This document shows positions 12,101-21,475 of a DNA stretch of 64,000 nucleotides, in pieces. Numbering within the stretch: the first letter of the stretch is position 1; the number at the start of each line of letters is the position of its first letter. The notes beneath the pieces were generated by a model. The model did no database searches and was not told the DNA's origin. It saw only the letters and a list, made by a program, of their open reading frames with translations. The position numbers were made by a program, and so were the translations under genes. This DNA comes from Certhia americana (lineage: Eukaryota; Chordata; Aves; Passeriformes; Certhiidae). The stretch covers positions 8,966,160 through 9,030,159 of the forward strand of contig CM031878.1 of NCBI GenBank assembly GCA_018697195.1. The letters are read 5' to 3'.

Positions 12101-15100
12101 TCATGGAGAACATCCACCTTTAATCACTGCCTGGTGGCAATAGAATTACATGGATTATTTAGAGACTTCCTGTTATGTTGTTCTTTGCTGCCTCTTTTTC
12201 TTGCTGCATAAAAATATTTAAATTAATTATGTTGATAGATGCATTTAGCACATTTTTACTGCTCTTATGCTCTCCCCCCTATCAACCTGCACCTATCCAC
12301 CATCTTTTATTTAACAGAAAAAAATTACAGGGGGAGCAGCTCTCCCTGACATTCTGCCATTTTTACTTGGTGACATGAATGCTTAAGATACAGCCTTACA
12401 GCAAATTTTTACTTTTCAGAGGTGCTCCTTGTATAAATGATGATGAATCCAAGAGAGAAGAGAATGTCTTGATTGGTGAACTTGAATCTGGATGTTCTAG
12501 GCCAGACCCACCAGAATATGGCTTTATCAGGGTGAGCATGAAAAATGATACAGAAGCAAAGTGTAGTACTTGCAGAGATTGGAAATTTTATAGCTTCTCT
12601 GCTTTGTGTGCCTGATATCCAATCTAGTCACTGTGCTGGTGAGAGTGCTGTGTTCAAGGAATGCTGCAGGACTCTAGCCCACCACTCTACACCAGCAACT
12701 GAAGAAAAGTCAAGGTAAAATTCATTTCAAGTGGTCCTTGAATCCTTGTTTTGTAACCATGACATCAGTTACTACAACTGGACAAAGTTATCATTATATT
12801 AGTGAGTGGATGACTCATATTTCAGAATAGGAAATGCATGCATTCATTACATCTTATCAAGATTTTGCTATTGTTTCCTTTGACAATGCCCAGTCTCGTT
12901 ACCATAGATCCTTGCAGAGCTTTTTGGTGTGGGTTTTCTTAATTTATTTTTTTTTCTTTTAGAATGAAAAGAACCAGTATGCTGTGGGGGAGGAAGTTGA
13001 AATAGCTTGTGTGAGTGGTCATAGCCTCATTGGCCATCAGTACCTTCGGTGTCTGCCAGACCAAACCTGGACAGAGCAAGATGTTGAGTGCCAACGTAAG
13101 AGAAAATGAACAAAATGCACAACAACAAAATAGAATGGGGAAGAAAAACGTACAAAAACATTTTAATAAAGGTTCTTTTAGAAAAGAATCTCTAATATAT
13201 TTGAAAAGATGGCATTTTAAGAAGGTATTTCATGTAGACATGGCAAAAACATCGTGAGTCACTACATCACTCCTCTTTCAATTCAGAAGTGTTACTATTA
13301 TGTGCTTTTGTAAGGAAATTGTAATATCCAGTGCATTAGAAAATCCTCAGATGGATGTTGCGAGATCCTTCTCTTTTCTAGTTTTAAATATCTTTTAAAA
13401 AAGGACTTACCTTTTGTTTTCAGACTTACATAGATACCTTTAGGTTGATACAGTTATGAAGAAGAAATCAGTCTTACAGAAATCTGTCTTCTATCTCTTA
13501 TATTAAATGGATGATGTGTTTCTAACCACAACCTCCCAGGCTGCCTTGAAAATATCTACCATAAATCAATGCCTTGAAGGGTTTATAAGTCAGTTAAGAA
13601 TTAAGGAAAAGAATTGGTCTGGTTTTTTACAAGAGAGGTTTTAGTAGTTTTTTAAAACTTGCTGTGTTTTCATTGACTTAATCTTCATTTTAACAAAAAG
13701 AAGTACCTGAATATATTTATGATCTTTCAATTGCCATTGATTTTCTTCTATTTGAAAAATTAAAATATGATGTTAAATGCCATTCTTACTATTTTTAAGC
13801 AGCAAAATTAAATTACTTACATTGGCATACATTAGAAGCACATTGTCATTATCACTTGAAAAATATTTTAAAGGCTATGACAATGTACTGAAAATTTCTA
13901 GACTTAATTATGTTAAATTTTTATTAGTTTTGAATGTCAGACAAATGTTCATTGTTACTGAGTGTCTTTATATGGCTCTTCGGATAAAGCATTATGACTT
14001 TCTGTAGATACCCACACAGCATTAAACCGACAAGAATTATGCTTTTTTTTATTGTTTGTTACAGCCTCAGTATGCCTCAGGCCACCAATATCTGACAGTG
14101 TCACAATTTCCCCATTTAAGCAACAGTACAACATTGGTGAAACAATGAGGCTGAGCTGCCAAGCTGGGTTTATAGTCACTGGTCACACAAAGTATACCTG
14201 TGGGAAAGGCCTGTCCTGGATACCTCCTATTTTGAGGTCTATTACATGTGAAAAAGGTTAGTATGTCTGCAGATACTTACTGTTTCCATATTGCTGGTAT
14301 TAACAGTACTGTGCATTTCAGCTAGCTAGAACTAGAAGGCTGATGACTGGGTTTAAGACATACAGCAGCTGTTCATTAATTTTAGTTTTACTTTGTGTCT
14401 CCCATGATGGCAGAATTTCAGTTCTAAAATTCTGCACTAAGTTCAGAATTTTTGAATGCAATGTACAGTAAGCTTTAATAATGAAATTGAGACACTGCAA
14501 TTGTTTGCTTAAAACTAAAACCAGATCAAACCAAACCCCAACTGCATTAACAAGGCTTTATGAAAGCAAAGTAGGAAAATGCATTCTATTGAAACTTTAT
14601 CTTCTCTTGTTAAACAGTATTTTCCAATAATTTTTGCAAAGACTGACGCAAATACTTGTAGCATGCCAACCAGAGAGATTTTGAAGAAAGAAACTTAGGA
14701 AAAGTAGAAATAAACCCATTTTAGCTTTTATGGTAGGAGTATAAGATATTTCTGTTCGCTTCTTACTAGTTACAGTAGATCTCACTCTGTTGTTTCAGAT
14801 GTACAAACTAAAATTAGAGGTACTTGCAATCCAGGACAAAAGCAGGTTGGATCTCAGTGTGTTTGTATGTCTCCAGAAGAAGATTGTGGGTATGTACTGT
14901 AATTAGAAATCAGAGTTTCTCTAATGATAGACCAAGGGATCATTGTGACACTGAACAGGAAGAACAGGAAAAGACAACTGCAAATCAAGACTACTCTCTA
15001 TTCAGATATTGGCTAGCTATTCCTCTGTATTCAAATTACAGCCCTGTTTGTAGCCTATGAAATAAATGAACAATCACAGAATCATAAAATGGGCCAGGTT

Positions 15101-18100
15101 GGAGGGATCCCCAGTGGTCTCCTGGATCCCAACCTCCCTGCTCAAGCAGGGCCATCCCAGAGCACACGGCACAAGATTCTGTCCAGATGCTACTTGGGTA
15201 TCTGCAGTAAGGAAGACTCCACAACCTCTCTGGACAAACCTTTCCAGTCACAGTAATCCACTTCTTCCTCATGTTCAGGTGGAATTCCCTGTGCATCACT
15301 CACTGCCCCCTTGCCTCTTGTCACATTGAGCAGAGCCTGGTCCCTCCCTGCAGACACTGACAGACACTGATGAGGTCAGTGTCCCTCAGTTATCCCTTCT
15401 CCAGGCTGAACAGGCACAGCTCCCTCAGCCTGCCCTCATGATAGAGATGCTCCTGTCCCTTGATTATCTTTGTCACCCTCCACTGGACCCACTCCAGGAG
15501 TTCCATGTCTCTGCTGTGCTGAGGAGCCCAGAACTGGACACAGCTCTCTATGTGTGTCTCACCAGGGCTGAGTATATATGCATGCACCTCCTATGTTCTG
15601 CTGGCAATGCTCTCTCTAATTCATCCAATTACATTACTGTAATGACACACCACAGCACATCCTTTTAATCTACACTGCTCTCTGCTGCTGGAGACCCCAA
15701 CTCCTCCTTTTCTTCTCCTTTTTTTTCTGCAATGTCATCACTATTCACAAAGAGCAGGTAAGAACTATGACGTCTAAGGTTCCTTCCAATCCAAACCATT
15801 CTATGACTTTATGATCCTCTTTTTGGAAAATGCCTAAGCTCCACAAAATGATGCCTCTTTCCTTGGAAATGCAAGTACCTTCTAGGAATGAATTCACTCA
15901 GTAACCAAGAGCAATACAGAAAAAGGAAAGTACAAGCCTTGTGAGTGTTTTTGCCTGCCCTTGGTCCCAAGACAACTTTGCATCAGAGAGTTGCACATAG
16001 AGCTGCAGGGATGCATTAATTCAGAAAATCCACCCAGGTTCTTTGGAAATTTCACATCCTTGTGGAGGTAAAAGCCTCTCTTTTTTCCTGTGGAGACACA
16101 AGTCCTTCACCTCCCAACAGCTGGACGGGACCAAAGCTTCCCCATCTCACAGCACTTGTTTTATCAGGTCCAGGTCCTGCAGTGGCTAGGGCAGCCTTAG
16201 GACTTTAGATGTATCTCCAGCCCAGTCCTGGCTTTGCTGTGTTTCATCCGATGCTGATGGACTGTTTAAAAGCATGGGCTTGTTCCACAACCTGCTAAAA
16301 TAATTTTTCTTCTCTTCCTTTGGGCAGCCACTACTCAGAAGACATCTGTGTGCTACATTCTGTCTCTGAACAGAATGTGACCAAGCCCAGCTGTCAGTAC
16401 TCAGCTGAAATATGCCTTGGAGTGCAGACATTTCATTTCTTGCATGCTGGTCCTTGCCATGGTAATTCCAACCTAAACTGGGCTATTGAGAGGGCAAAGC
16501 TCTCTGAAAATAGCTTGAAGAAAGTGCCCTGTGGCTATGATACTTGCTATGACTGGGAGGATTGTCAAGGTATGACTTCTGAATGGTGAGGTTTAGCCAT
16601 CCCTTTGGATAGAAAAGTAAAATGTGCTGACCTTCACTGCTCCAAGAACAGGTTTTACAGACGTTGTCCCTCTGGGCACACAGAATGTGAAAGTGTGAGC
16701 AGTCCTGTGTCCCTGCTACCTAGGGTTACACTTAGATATGTGCCTTTTCCCTTTACTCACAACTAGTGTGGTGTTGTTACTTCCCATTAGAGAGGCACAA
16801 GAGGAACTTGGAGATTAAGAGAACTTTTTCAGGAGAAGTAACATTTAGATCTTTAATCACAAAAATGTAGTTGATAATATTTTCCATTCCTGTAAGGCTA
16901 CTAGCTCCTAGTTTGTACTTCAGGAATTAATTTGGGCCACACCCTCCATAACATATAATTAAATTGTGAAATTAAATCATGATACTACTTCAAAAGCAAG
17001 ACTGGGGCCATCAGGCTTAATGGGATTTTAATGGGTAAAATTTGCAAATACCCATATGTGAAAACCATGTTTATCAAGAGTTTTAATGAACTAGCTAAGC
17101 TGGTAAAGTCCCTAAGAGGATTATTTTCTAAACAATATTGTGCAACTTGGCTATTTACTGTGTAACCAGGTGATAAGAGCAGTAGGTTTTTCTGTGAATG
17201 TCTGAGGTGCTGACTGACTCCACACACATCAAGTGCTTGCCAGGTAAAGGCTGAGTGACAGACATGCTTGCTCCATCCCTTGCTGCCAGACACAAATCTG
17301 ATTCTTATCACACCTGGTCTACTTAATGAAAAATAAAGCAACAGCAGTGTGCAGCATTCCTCAGACCTGTTTTGAAGATGCAAGATTTGTGCAGAAGAGA
17401 ATTTGAAGTAAATATTGCTGTAAAATTACTGCATGACCTATTTTTCCTTGTGGGCTTAAGCAGAGGGCATGACCGGGTGTGTCCATCAATGGACATGCTC
17501 TGGTGGAACCTCTATGCACCTTGTGCTCCTGGGAAAAAGGTGATAATATTTTTTTTGATTACATATTTCATAGCCTCTAAGAAGTCTGGATCTGCTTCCA
17601 CTGTGCAAATGTCTTCAAGCTGGATCTTGTGCCAGCACTTCAGTGTTTTTCTCTCAAAAGCCTACAGAGGAGCCCTGTTCAGAAAAACAAGAGAGAGGGG
17701 AGGAAAAATGTATTAAATAAGATTAGTTGCCAGTGTGATGCTCAAGAGATTTGCACTGGATTCTTCACCATCTCCACGAAGTCCACTTTTTATGAGTGTG
17801 CACAAACATTTAGGAAATTAATGTTTTGGTTTTCCTGAGTGTGAGTAGTTGGTATCAACACAGAGACAGAACATACTGCAGAGAAGATACTGCAGTACCA
17901 TGAAAGAAGCTAAATGGAGAAAAGCAGACATTTTTTATGTTTTAAAAAACTGAAGGCAGAAACTCTGCCCAGGGAATTTCTGGGAAATAACATAAAGAGT
18001 CAGAACCTGATTAGATCAGAAATAGGTAATGAAATAACCAGCAGGGCTGAGCTTTACCACAGGCCAGCTGTAGGTAGCTTAGCATTCATAAAGAGAGCTT

Positions 18101-18662
18101 TAATGAAATAGGACCAGACACAATATGGACCTTAAGACTCCATTTCATAGCAAGATTGTGTTCAAGGATAATTGGGAAAAGAAAGTCAACTTAATATATC
18201 TTTGTTAAGGAGAAAAGTCAGGGAAAGCCAGTGGATAAAAATAGTTAGATCAATTCTGCTTTTGTATGGGCCATTGCTGCAAAAACTGCTATTTAAAGCT
18301 GATTATATCTCTATTCCTAATATCCAACCATCTAGTGAATGCATTACAGACTATTTGTAACTAATATATCACAAACATCCAATACTGTTTTTCCCTGTTG
18401 GACTTTGAAATGTCATCAAAGTATAAAATTTGGTTTTAGTCATCACATTTGCTGCTATATTTCCACGCATTCATTCCCAGAGACACAGACCCAGTGTTCC
18501 TGCCTGATGCCTTACCAGTGTCCCAAAGAAGAGATCCGTCCTCACTGCATCCAAATGGAGAAGACAGGGAGGAGGAGGACAGTCAGTCTTTGCACGCTGG
18601 CAGCCATGAAGTGTGCTGGCATCCAACTGCAGGTGCTGGATCAGGGGAGCTGCCTGCCATAA
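48..18662 (+). CDS. C6: Complement component C6, 3' 14 exons (5' part outside window)
   Basis: C6 is a secreted plasma glycoprotein that binds C5b and starts assembly of the membrane attack complex. Joining 48-189, 869-1007, 2989-3189, 6742-6982, 7662-7784, 8791-8957, 9865-10090, 11286-11457, 12420-12531, 12963-13095, 14065-14256, 14799-14889, 16328-16569 and 18481-18662 gives one open frame of 787 residues ending in TAA; all introns are GT-AG and all phases agree. Order in this partial protein: rest of LDLRA (1-26), MACPF (to about 338, signature [13 protein letters not shown] at 213-225), EGF (373-404), thrombospondin repeat 3 (about 416-465), CCP1 (496-551), CCP2 (556-614), FIM1 (about 618-725), FIM2 (to 787). 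Human C6 is about 930 residues, so roughly 150 N-terminal residues are missing to the left. The two C-terminal FIMs and two CCPs exclude C8 and C9, and residue-level resemblance separates it from C7, its convergent neighbour. Four CR1 pieces and part of a fifth fall in its introns. Confidence 0.96.
869..1007 (+). CDS. C6: C6 exon: N-terminal MACPF
   Basis: Acceptor ends at 868 (tttgttag) and donor starts at 1008 (gtagtc). It encodes [20 protein letters not shown], then a [19 protein letters not shown] stretch, close to vertebrate C6. The NET triplet is a possible N-glycosylation site. Length is 139 nt, identical to C7 exon 52133-52271. The following 1981-bp intron holds the 26-bp inverted repeat at 2114-2193. 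Confidence 0.94.
2114..2193. repeat. Perfect 26-bp inverted repeat (hairpin)
   Basis: The left arm 2114-2139 is the exact reverse complement of 2168-2193. After one mismatch (2140/2167) four more base pairs form, leaving an 18-nt loop. It is in a C6 intron. See findings. Confidence 0.97.
2989..3189 (+). CDS. C6: C6 exon: MACPF helical cluster, Ser-rich
   Basis: Phase 0 at both ends, 67 codons. It begins [20 protein letters not shown], continues through a Ser-rich run ([10 protein letters not shown]) and ends with [11 protein letters not shown] before gtaatg. In MACPF proteins this segment is one of the helical clusters that unfold to become membrane-crossing hairpins. It is 201 nt against 123 nt in C7, one of the most divergent exon pairs. 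A second acceptor lies 27 nt upstream (see findings). The start is chosen by match of VTDEED to the human QTAEDD segment. Confidence 0.93.
3953..3993. repeat. Perfect 18-bp inverted repeat, 5-nt spacer
   Basis: The left arm 3953-3970 (aatggactgttcaagcaa) is the exact reverse complement of 3976-3993. It is in a C6 intron. Confidence 0.97.
4230..4425 (+). mobile_element. CR1 LINE 3' fragment (+)
   Basis: It matches the familiar CR1 3' end: aggttgcccagacaagctgtggata, ccatccctggcagtgttcaag, then cccttccaacccaaactgttctatgattct at the 3' terminus. It is 5'-truncated, as is usual for CR1, and sits in a C6 intron in the same orientation as the gene. Confidence 0.9.
5057..5775 (-). mobile_element. 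CR1 LINE fragment (-)
   Basis: The left edge is the reverse complement of the CR1 3' terminus (aatcatagaatcataaaataatagaatggttt), so the element points left. It continues through the diagnostic gagccctgtccaacc and ctgggctcactccagcaggtccctgtc blocks. The right part is GC-rich, which creates several overlapping spurious frames at 5388-5807. The 5' limit is approximate. Confidence 0.88.
6225..6244 (+). repeat. CR1 3'-terminal scrap
   Basis: Short block gatattctatgattctatg, resembling the tandem 8-mer that ends CR1 elements. Too short to classify further. Confidence 0.45.
6742..6982 (+). CDS. C6: C6 exon: core MACPF with signature motif
   Basis: Acceptor ttatttctag ends at 6741 and donor gtatgt starts at 6983 (phase 1). 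It encodes [16 protein letters not shown], then [16 protein letters not shown] and the MACPF signature [13 protein letters not shown] at partial-protein residues 213-225. The Gly-Gly turn is retained, as expected for a functional fold. It is 241 nt against 244 nt for the C7 equivalent at 49852-50095. The following 679-bp intron is unremarkable. Confidence 0.95.
7662..7784 (+). CDS. C6: C6 exon: MACPF, disulfide loop with basic run
   Basis: Acceptor tatttctag ends at 7661 and donor gtgacc starts at 7785. It encodes [20 protein letters not shown], then [15 protein letters not shown] and VTHEG. The two Cys frame the basic segment as in human C6. It is 123 nt and enters and leaves in phase 1. The following 1006-bp intron holds nothing I recognise. 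Confidence 0.94.
8791..8957 (+). CDS. C6: C6 exon: C-terminal MACPF, second helical cluster
   Basis: Acceptor cgtctttcag ends at 8790 and donor gtaaga starts at 8958. It encodes [20 protein letters not shown] followed by LAWEKK and [12 protein letters not shown], ending VIDFE. The GGRSEY segment and the WLES motif match C6 rather than C7. It is 167 nt, the same as C7 exon 48509-48675. The following 907-bp intron holds no gene. Confidence 0.95.
9865..10090 (+). CDS. C6: C6 exon: end of MACPF and EGF-like module
   Basis: Acceptor ctgccag ends at 9864 and donor gtacgt starts at 10091 (phase 1). It encodes [19 protein letters not shown], then [18 protein letters not shown] and [16 protein letters not shown], a six-Cys EGF-like module. 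The exon is unusually rich in CpG compared with every other exon here (see findings). The following 1195-bp intron is AT-rich with no recognised element. The antisense open frame over this exon is a shadow of its base composition. Confidence 0.95.
11286..11457 (+). CDS. C6: C6 exon: third thrombospondin type 1 repeat
   Basis: Acceptor ttctggcag ends at 11285 and donor gtaaga starts at 11458 (phase 2). It encodes [15 protein letters not shown], carrying the WxxWxxC tryptophan C-mannosylation motif, then [21 protein letters not shown]. The pattern is typical of a TSP1 module. It is 172 nt, identical to C7 exon 46539-46710. Confidence 0.95.
12420..12531 (+). CDS. C6: C6 exon: linker and start of CCP1
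   Basis: Acceptor acttttcag ends at 12419 and donor gtgagc starts at 12532. It encodes [18 protein letters not shown], then [16 protein letters not shown], the opening Cys and PP-x-x-GF of a Sushi module. It is 112 nt against 88 nt in C7. The linker is acidic and matches the C5b-binding linker region described for C6. The next intron is only 431 bp. Confidence 0.94.
12963..13095 (+). CDS. C6: C6 exon: remainder of CCP1
   Basis: Acceptor ttttctttttag ends at 12962 and donor gtaaga starts at 13096 (phase 1). It encodes [20 protein letters not shown], then [10 protein letters not shown] and DVECQ, the C-x-W-x-C end of a complement control module. It is 133 nt, identical to the C7 partner. Confidence 0.94.
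14065..14256 (+). CDS. C6: C6 exon: complete CCP2
   Basis: Acceptor tttgttacag ends at 14064 and donor gttagt starts at 14257. It encodes a whole Sushi module from VCLRPP through [15 protein letters not shown] and [10 protein letters not shown] to SITCEK. It is 192 nt, identical to the C7 partner at 43780-43971. The flanking introns of 969 and 542 bp show nothing notable. Confidence 0.95.
14799..14889 (+). CDS. C6: C6 exon: first half of FIM1
   Basis: Acceptor gttgtttcag ends at 14798 and donor gtatgt starts at 14890 (phase 2). It encodes [20 protein letters not shown] followed by [11 protein letters not shown], the follistatin-like start of a factor I module. It is 91 nt. The following 1438-bp intron carries a CR1 copy at 15068-15575 (-) and a CR1 3' scrap at 15771-15815 (+). 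Confidence 0.94.
15068..15575 (-). mobile_element. CR1 LINE fragment (-)
   Basis: It begins with cacagaatcataaaatgggccaggttggagggat, the reverse of a CR1 3' end, and runs through ctccaggctgaacaggcacagctccctcag to ccactccaggagttccatgtctctgctgtgctgaggagcccagaactgg. Antisense translation at 15390-15587 gives a late CR1 ORF2 segment ([40 protein letters not shown]). It lies between the two C6 FIM1 exons. Confidence 0.9.
15771..15815 (+). repeat. CR1 3' end scrap (+)
   Basis: The block ggttccttccaatccaaaccattctatgactttatgat is the last 45 nt or so of a CR1 in the + orientation, about 200 bp right of the opposite-facing copy. Confidence 0.7.
16328..16569 (+). CDS. C6: C6 exon: rest of FIM1 and start of FIM2
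   Basis: Acceptor tttgggcag ends at 16327 and donor gtatga starts at 16570 (phase 1). It encodes [18 protein letters not shown] (NVT is a possible N-glycan site), a Kazal-like part with [20 protein letters not shown], and [13 protein letters not shown], the Cys pattern that opens FIM2. It is 242 nt against 185 nt in C7. The following intron is 1911 bp with no recognised element. Confidence 0.94.
18481..18662 (+). CDS. C6: C6 last coding exon: FIM2 and stop
   Basis: Acceptor cattcccag ends at 18480; TAA stop at 18660-18662. It encodes [19 protein letters not shown], then [18 protein letters not shown] and ends DQGSCLP. The split first codon and the Cys spacing match the human C6 C terminus, and the 182-nt length equals the last coding stretch of C7 at 34207-34388. 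Confidence 0.95.
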
Positions 18663-20393
18663 CACATTTGCTCTCTGCAGACACCATGCTCGTTGCATCA
18701 AATGCAGACTGAACCACCCATAACTTGGTTAGTTATGAAGGGATAAGTGGATAAAAACAAAAGGATGAGAAAAAAATACAGCTTGCTTAACAGCTTTTTG
18801 GGAGAAGGGTGGCAGTGGCTTTTTTTCTGTCTGAAAATGACCTGGGCTGGGGGGTATAAGGACAGCTTGTTATTGCTGGCGCCTCTGAGGATGTGCAGAG
18901 GAAGGGAGGGGAACAAATGGAAAGGGAGGAAAAAAATGTTGCCTTTGGTCTCCCCTAGAGCAGTTTGAGACTTTTCCTTTCCTCAGCCATTTGTTGCTTT
19001 GTCCTTGTGCTTGTGACTGCTGTGCGCTCTTGTCTCACTGGCTGAGTACCTGCTGTATCACGCAGGCAGACAGAGAAGGCACTTCAGCACCACTTCAGAC
19101 ATCAAATGGGGAAGGGGTAGCGAGAGGCTACCCGCAGTCATGGCACAAATGGAAGGAGCAATATCAAACTCTGAAAACCACAATTACGCAATGATTGAGT
19201 GAAGTCTTCAAAACACTGTGATATTTAATCGAAGTAGCTGAAGGGAGGAGGTATTTGTTTTCTGTGTCTGTTCTCTGGGTTTGAGCTTTGGGCAGAAAGC
19301 CTGAAGCCTAAAGCTTGGTGAATTTTTATGGGATTCCTCAAGGTGAATTAAGAATGTTTGCACTTTAAATATAAAATAAACATTTAATGAACTATGCACT
19401 GGGCAGAGTCCTATTGCAATATTGTTGGGGTCTGGAATTATGAGAAATATTTCACTGCAAGTTTAAGAGATTTTGAGATCTCTGACAAACAGTGTTTTTA
19501 ACTTTGTCCATGGAAAAAGGGCTTTTAACCTCTGGAATGAAACAGAGTTTTCAAGAATGTGTATTAGATAGTAGAATAGTGTGTAGTTTTATCACAGGGT
19601 GAGAATTTTAGATATGTGGGGTTTTTAGGATGGTAAGCAGGTGAAGGCAAGATGGAGAAGTCCACATGGCTTTTGGGCTTCCTCCTTCTTCCTCATCTGC
19701 TTCATGTTCTGCAGTGAGATGGCACATTATTGTTGGTTTAGACTGGAGTCTAACTTTCTAACATGGATAATAGTTTTTGGAGAAGTATTATAAATACTGA
19801 TTTCGTGGATTGTAGCATAAATATCCACACCACCCTGTGTGGGGTTGATTCCGTGTTTTGTGCCTTGGACTGGCCTGCAACAAAGGGCTCTGTAGGTCAG
19901 GAACAGAATGTAGTGATAAGAAAAAATAAACAGTGATTGAGAACATCAGAAGAGACGACTCACAGCCTTTCCTTTGATCTCAGAAAAGGGGAAAAAAGAC
20001 TCTGTTTGCATTCTCGGGTCACAGAAAACAGCTGGCAGAGAAAAATACACAAAAATATTTTTTATAAACCAAGACAATATGTCATTCTACTTGGAGTGGT
20101 TCTACTTGGAGTCTGAAGAAATACATCACAATCAGATTTGTTGCATACACCTGCAGCAGCACCAAACTTAAGAGCAATTGCATGGGACACCTCAGCCCAG
20201 CCATGGTCGGTGCCCCCAGCATTCCTCAGTTACAAATCCTTACTTCTGAGCAGTTGCAACTGGAATTTTCCCTTCAGCACTCAGAATTTCACAAATCTGA
20301 GTATAAACCTGCCTTTTAAGAGGGGGAAAACTGAAAGTCACTTCTTTCTTTACCAACAGACATCAGAACAATGACAATCAGGAAAAAAACCCC
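18663..20393. other. C6 3' UTR and start of intergenic region
   Basis: It holds the presumed C6 3' UTR, the candidate poly(A) signals, and otherwise plain AT-rich DNA. I see no exon with convincing splice sites plus domain resemblance on either strand. Confidence 0.6.
19375..19380 (+). promoter_or_regulatory. Candidate C6 polyadenylation signal AATAAA
   Basis: A canonical AATAAA lies 713 nt after the C6 stop, followed about 40 nt later by a GT-rich patch (ttgttggggtctgg). A second AATAAA is at 19925-19930. Either could end the C6 transcript; I cannot choose without transcript data. Confidence 0.35.
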
Positions 20394-21475
20394 ACAGAAT
20401 CATAGAAAAGAATCAGAGATTTTACTGAGTTGGAAAGGACCCACATGTATCATCAAAGTCCAACTTCTGGTCCTGCACAGGACACCCCAAGAGTCACGCT
20501 ATGTGCCTGAGAGCATTGTCCAAATGGTTCTTGGATTCAGACAGGCTTGGTGCTGTGACCACTGCCCTGGGGAGCCTGTTCCAGTGCCCAACCACCCTCT
20601 GGGTGAAAGACCTTCTAATATCCAACCTAAACATCCCCTGACACAACTCCAGGCCATTTCCTCAGAACCTGTCAGTGGTCACCACAGAGCAGAGATCAGT
20701 GCCTGCCCCTCCTTCTCCCCTCACAGGGAAGTTGTAACTGCAGTGAGGTCTCCCCTCAGTCTCCCCGAGGCTGAACAGACCAAGTGACCTCAGCCATTCC
20801 TTGCATGGCTTCCCCTTCAGACCCTTCACCATCCTCATGGCCCTGTTTTGAAGACTCTGAAAGTTTCATGCCTTTCTTACTTGTTGCACCCAAATATGCC
20901 CCCAGCACTCGAGGTGAGGCTGCCCCAGAGCAGAGCACAGCAGGACAATCCCTTCCCTTGCCCGGCTGGTGATGCTGTCCCTGATGCCCTCAGGATGGGG
21001 TTGGCCCTCCTGGCTGCCAGGGCACTGCTGGCTCTTGTTCAGTTTGCCATCAACCAGAGCCCCCAGGTCCCTTTCCATGGCAATGCTTTCCAGCGTCTCA
21101 TTTCTCAGTCTGTCCACATATCCTGGATTCCCCTGTCTCAGGTGCAGAATCCAGCATTTTAGCTTGTTGAACTTCATAATGTTGGTGATTAACCAGCTCT
21201 CTCATCAAGGGTCTCTCTGAAGGTTCTCTCTTCGATGTTCTTTCTGCTTTGGAGGGAGTCAACAGCTCCCCCCAAATTAGTATCATCTGCAGATGTAGCA
21301 TCCCTTCCAGTCCTGCATCTGAAGTAATTTCTGAAGATGCACAAACCCCATGATGGAGCCCTGAAGAACTCCATATGTGATCAGTTGCCAGTGTGATGTC
21401 ACTCCATTCACTGCAAGCCTTTAGGTCTGACACATCAGCCAGTTGCTCACCCATCACATGATGTATGAGAAATAT
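20394..21475 (-). mobile_element. Long CR1 LINE fragment with ORF2 C-terminal remnant (-)
   Basis: At about 1.1 kb it is the longest CR1 piece here. The left edge (acagaatcatagaaaagaatcagag) is the reversed 3' end. Antisense translation at 20866-21177 gives MKFNKLKCWILHLRQGNP and METDLGALVDGKLN-like text (here MERDLGALVDGKLNKSQQC), the region following the reverse transcriptase catalytic core in CR1 ORF2. Frames are interrupted, so it is a dead copy. It lies in the C6-C7 interval. Confidence 0.92.

Noticed and set aside
20371..20787. 138-codon + strand frame
   Set aside because: Antisense of a CR1 element; the sense strand shows the CR1 ORF2 remnant.
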